The position numbers and the translations under genes were made by a program. The notes beneath the pieces are model-generated. The model saw only the letters and a list, made by a program, of their open reading frames with translations, did no database searches and was not told the origin of the DNA. Shown here in pieces: positions 6,854 to 8,752 of a stretch of DNA of 8,752 nucleotides. The DNA lies in contig CAMCUJ010000038.1 in NCBI GenBank assembly GCA_945878965.1, positions 1 through 8,752 of the forward strand. The letters are read 5' to 3'. This stretch comes from an uncultured Clostridia bacterium (GTDB taxonomy: Bacteria > Bacillota > Clostridia > Monoglobales > Monoglobaceae). Numbering within the stretch: position 1 is the stretch's first letter; every line of letters starts with the position of its first letter.

Positions 6854-7438
6854 TTAATTCCTTCTTTCTTTATTAAAAACAGGTATAATTCTTTTTGCTA
6901 TAACAGAAGCGAAAATACATAAAACTATATCTCCCGGTACTACAAGCAGAAAACAGTAAAGTATAAGCGATTTAACAGCTATCGGGTTATTTATTACGAA
7001 ATTGCCTATAATATAGTAGTAAATCACTCCGAATGTATATATAATAGCAAGACCTGCAAATGAAGCACAGAGTAAACGGATAAACGATGGAGAAGAATTC
7101 TTATGAGCGATTGCTCCGGTTACATATGCACCGATGCAAAAGCCTATTATGTAGCCGAAGGTAGGCTTAAAAATATACGAAATACCTCCGCCCTCTGTGA
7201 ATACGGGAAATCCTATAAGACCAACTATTATATAGATTAGAATGCTTAACGCACCGTTTTTCTTGCCGAGAAGAAGTCCTGCAAAGGTTGTGAATAATAC
7301 CTGAAGCGTAAATGGACATACGGGTATGGGAATTTTAATGAATGCACCTATCGCTGTAAGTGCCGCAAACAGTGCACATAATACCATTTCACGTACGCTC
7401 AGCTTAAATATTTTCTTTTCTGATTTTGATGTTGACAT
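6854..7438 (-). CDS. bioY: biotin transporter substrate-binding subunit BioY
   Basis: This 194-residue integral membrane protein is the S-component that binds biotin in an energy-coupling-factor (ECF) transporter. It has about six hydrophobic helices. Recognisable BioY blocks are the segment around 33-58 (FIKIPIPVCPFTLQVLFTT followed by AGLLLG), GFPVFTEGGGISYIFKPTFGY (76-96 region) with GYIIGF after it, and the conserved PGD at 168-170. No ECF ATPase or T-component gene is in the window, so it must use shared subunits encoded elsewhere or act alone. The frame is open upstream to 7612, but that extension would translate the promoter and operator. ATG 7438 has GAGG (complement of 7447-7450) eight bases upstream and gives the normal family length. 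It is the first gene of the bioYBDA operon, presumably repressed by BirA when biotin is abundant. Confidence 0.93.
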   Translation of the reverse strand: MSTSKSEKKIFKLSVREMVLCALFAALTAIGAFIKIPIPVCPFTLQVLFTTFAGLLLGKKNGALSILIYIIVGLIGFPVFTEGGGISYIFKPTFGYIIGFCIGAYVTGAIAHKNSSPSFIRLLCASFAGLAIIYTFGVIYYYIIGNFVINNPIAVKSLILYCFLLVVPGDIVLCIFASVIAKRIIPVFNKERRN

Positions 7439-7496
7439 AGTAGTAACCTCATTTCTGTGAATTTTTTGCAAATTTATAGTTATTGCTGACTTGTAA

Positions 7497-7525
7497 AGTA
7501 TAGCATAATATATTTCAAATGTCAA
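7497..7525 (-). promoter_or_regulatory. sigma-A promoter of the bioYBDA operon
   Basis: On the minus strand a perfect -35 TTGACA (7525-7520) and a -10 TATACT (7502-7497, one mismatch to TATAAT) are separated by exactly 17 bases. Transcription should begin near 7490 and give a leader of about 50 bases before bioY. The leader shows no riboswitch-like structure, so control is probably at initiation through the overlapping BirA-like operator. Confidence 0.85.
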
Positions 7526-7549
7526 CCTTAAAAAATAAATAAGGTGACA
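7520..7549 (-). promoter_or_regulatory. BirA-type biotin operator overlapping the bioY -35 box
   Basis: On the plus strand TGTCAACC (7520-7527) and GGTGACA (7543-7549) are inverted half-sites separated by 15 bases; the repeat extends inward to CCTTA/TAAGG. This matches the general form of BirA operators (TGTNAACC, about 15 bases, GGTTNACA) as I know it from E. coli and Firmicutes. The half-site next to bioY contains the whole TTGACA -35 box, so bound BirA-biotinyl-AMP would block RNA polymerase. The distal half-site is one base shorter than the proximal one, so the site is not perfectly symmetric. The birA gene is not in the window. Confidence 0.72.
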
Positions 7550-7628
7550 AATTAAGCTGTAAAGCGGCAATATACAGCAGGTTAAAAGTGATATTAAAAT
7601 ATTTGTCGACATAGTACAAAAAAAATAA

Positions 7629-7646
7629 AGAAAATTTAAATTTTCT
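7629..7646. other. perfect 18-base AT-only-core palindrome before the fucO promoter
   Basis: AGAAAATTTAAATTTTCT reads the same on both strands and ends one base before the fucO -35 hexamer. It could be a regulator site or act as A-tract/UP-element-like promoter DNA. In a region this AT-rich a chance palindrome is not excluded, although eighteen exact positions is long for chance. Confidence 0.35.
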
Positions 7647-7647
7647 A

Positions 7648-7676
7648 TTGATTTTGCATTAAAAAAGTAGTATACT
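7648..7676 (+). promoter_or_regulatory. sigma-A promoter of fucO
   Basis: TTGATT (7648-7653) and TATACT (7671-7676) are separated by 17 bases and point towards fucO. Transcription should begin near 7683, giving a leader of about 60 bases. The promoter stands back to back with the bioY promoter, with roughly 120 bases between the two -35 boxes. An inverted repeat at 7688-7705 lies just inside the transcript. Confidence 0.7.
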
Positions 7677-7687
7677 AAATGTGTTGA

Positions 7688-7705
7688 TTGAATTTAAATA
7701 TTCAA
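7688..7705. promoter_or_regulatory. possible operator just downstream of the fucO transcription start
   Basis: TTGAAT (7688-7693) and ATTCAA (7700-7705) are perfect inverted half-sites with six AT-only bases between them. The position, about +6 to +23 from the expected start, suits a repressor roadblock. I cannot name the regulator. The site has the 18-base length of a Rex operator but matches that consensus mainly at its outer TTG and CAA. Confidence 0.3.
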
Positions 7706-7744
7706 ATTTAAAAATATACAATTTTATGAAGGGAAGAATGAATA

Positions 7745-8752
7745 ATGAACAGATTTGTACTTAACGAAACATCGTATCACGGAGCCGGAGCAATTAACGC
7801 TATACCGGATGAGATTAAGGGCAGAGGCTTTAAAAAGGTATTTGTAGCATCTGATCCTGACCTTATCAAGTTTGGAGTAACTAAAAAGGTAACTGACATT
7901 TTAGACGGTGCAGGCATTGAATATACTATATTCTCAGACATAAAGGCTAATCCTACAATTGAGAATGTGCAGACAGGAGTTAAGGAATTCAAGGACAGCG
8001 GAGCGGATTGTATTATAGCAATCGGCGGAGGTTCTTCAATGGATACAGCCAAGGGTATAGGTATTATTGTAACTAACCCTGAATTTGCTGATGTACGTTC
8101 ACTTGAGGGTGTTGCACCTACAAAGAACAAGTGCGTACCTATAATTGCAGTTCCTACAACTGCCGGAACTGCGGCAGAGGTTACAATTAACTATGTTATA
8201 ACTGATGCTGAAAAGAACCGTAAGATGGTTTGTGTAGATGTACATGATATTCCTGTTGTTGCGGTTGTAGACCCTGATATGATGTCAACTATGCCTAAGG
8301 GACTTACAGCGGCTACAGGTATGGACGCTTTGACTCATGCTATTGAGGGATATATTACAAAGGGTGCATGGGAGCTTTCTGATATGTTCCATCTTAAAGC
8401 AATTGAGATTATTTCACGTACACTAAGAGGTGCTGTTGACAATACAAAGGAAGGCAGAGAGGGAATGGCTCTTGGTCAGTATATTGCCGGAATGGGATTC
8501 TCTAATGTCGGACTTGGTATAGTTCACTCTATGGCTCATCCTTTGGGAGCACTTTATGATACACCTCACGGCGTTGCCAATGCTATTATACTTCCGACTG
8601 TAATGGAATATAATGCACCTGCAACCGGTGACAAGTATAAATATATTGCACAGGCAATGGGCGTGGAAGGAACTGACAAGATGTCCGTGGAAGAGTATCG
8701 TAAGGCAGCAATTGATGCGGTTAAGAAGCTTTCACAGGATGTTGGTATTCCG
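7745..8752 (+). CDS. fucO: lactaldehyde reductase / L-1,2-propanediol oxidoreductase (3' end cut)
   Basis: This group III, iron-dependent alcohol dehydrogenase reduces L-lactaldehyde to L-1,2-propanediol with NADH, regenerating NAD in anaerobic fucose or rhamnose fermentation. The 336 visible residues align almost without gaps to E. coli FucO, including NPEFADVRSLEG (111-122), PTTAGTAAEVTINYVITD (137-154) and MALGQYIAGMGFSNVGLG (241-258). The metal ligands are all present: Asp194 and His198 in GMDALTHAIEGY, His261, and His275 in TPHGVANA. The nucleotide-binding GGGS is at 94-97. About 46 C-terminal residues lie beyond the window. ATG 7745 follows GAAGGGAAG (7728-7736); an ATG at 7738 in another frame stops after eight codons. 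The start is transcribed divergently from bioY. No fucose or rhamnose catabolic gene is visible, so the natural substrate could be another short aldehyde. Confidence 0.93.
   Translation, partial: MNRFVLNETSYHGAGAINAIPDEIKGRGFKKVFVASDPDLIKFGVTKKVTDILDGAGIEYTIFSDIKANPTIENVQTGVKEFKDSGADCIIAIGGGSSMDTAKGIGIIVTNPEFADVRSLEGVAPTKNKCVPIIAVPTTAGTAAEVTINYVITDAEKNRKMVCVDVHDIPVVAVVDPDMMSTMPKGLTAATGMDALTHAIEGYITKGAWELSDMFHLKAIEIISRTLRGAVDNTKEGREGMALGQYIAGMGFSNVGLGIVHSMAHPLGALYDTPHGVANAIILPTVMEYNAPATGDKYKYIAQAMGVEGTDKMSVEEYRKAAIDAVKKLSQDVGIP

Noticed and set aside
6321..6857. 178-codon open frame on the plus strand
   Set aside because: It is the antisense shadow of bioB, with no recognisable domain.
7439..7490. 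Riboswitch in the bioY leader
   Set aside because: The leader is only about 50 bases and shows no conserved fold; the BirA-like operator already accounts for regulation.
7556..7578. GCTGTA/TACAGC inverted repeat with an 11-base loop
   Set aside because: It is short and widely spaced, lies upstream of both promoters and outside both expected transcripts, and is compatible with chance.
7439..7612. 58-residue N-terminal extension of BioY
   Set aside because: It would translate the operator, the -35/-10 promoter and the leader. ATG 7438 has its own GAGG site and gives the normal length.
7688..7705. Rex operator upstream of fucO
   Set aside because: Only the outer TTG and CAA fit TTGTTAANNNNTTAACAA; the inner half-site bases do not match.
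7777..8130. 117-codon open frame on the minus strand
   Set aside because: It is antisense to the strongly conserved fucO coding sequence and has no family features.
1..8752. CRISPR array, tRNA, rRNA, prophage or transposase genes
   Set aside because: No regularly spaced repeats, no tRNA-like cloverleaf and no mobile-element proteins were seen on either strand.

Overview
The window is an AT-rich stretch of bacterial chromosome. It most likely comes from an anaerobic, low-GC Clostridia-type Firmicute, perhaps a gut Ruminococcaceae/Oscillospiraceae or Lachnospiraceae member. Four things point that way: consensus sigma-A style promoters, strong AGGAGG-type ribosome binding sites, a BirA-type operator in front of bioY, and a palindromic intergenic repeat of a kind I associate with gut Clostridia. 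The genus is an inference and is not certain.

Layout. (1) 1-60: the probable last codons of an upstream gene and a small hairpin. (2) 77-1792 (+): a complete half-size ABC exporter with fused membrane and ATPase domains. (3) 1793-2151: a 359-base gene-free stretch crowded with perfect hairpins, one of which resembles a terminator, plus a short direct repeat just before the next gene. (4) 2152-3633 (+): malQ, a GH77 4-alpha-glucanotransferase. (5) 3634-3847: the convergent gap between malQ and bioA, holding an approximately 113-base MITE-like inverted repeat whose last hairpin is followed by a T-rich run and should terminate malQ. (6) 7438-3848 (-): a compact biotin operon in the order bioY, bioB, bioD, bioA, with gaps or overlaps of +3, -8 and +5 bases. 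(7) 7439-7744: a divergent control region with two promoters, one pointing into bioY and overlapped by a BirA-like operator, the other pointing right. (8) 7745-8752 (+): the first 336 codons of fucO (lactaldehyde / 1,2-propanediol oxidoreductase), cut by the window edge.

How the genes work together. BioA, BioD and BioB carry out the last three steps of biotin synthesis (KAPA to DAPA to dethiobiotin to biotin), and BioY is the substrate-binding membrane subunit of a biotin ECF transporter. Synthesis and uptake therefore appear to be co-repressed when biotin is plentiful. The early steps (bioF, bioW or bioC/bioH) are not in the window. malQ serves maltodextrin/glycogen metabolism and fucO serves anaerobic disposal of reducing equivalents from fucose or rhamnose; neither has an evident link to biotin.

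I see no phage, CRISPR, transposase, tRNA or rRNA, and no convincing new multi-gene system. The more interesting details are inside known genes: a Ser at the E. coli Cys97 position of BioB, a six-cysteine cluster in BioA, an asymmetric BirA-like operator, and the repeat- and hairpin-rich intergenic regions.
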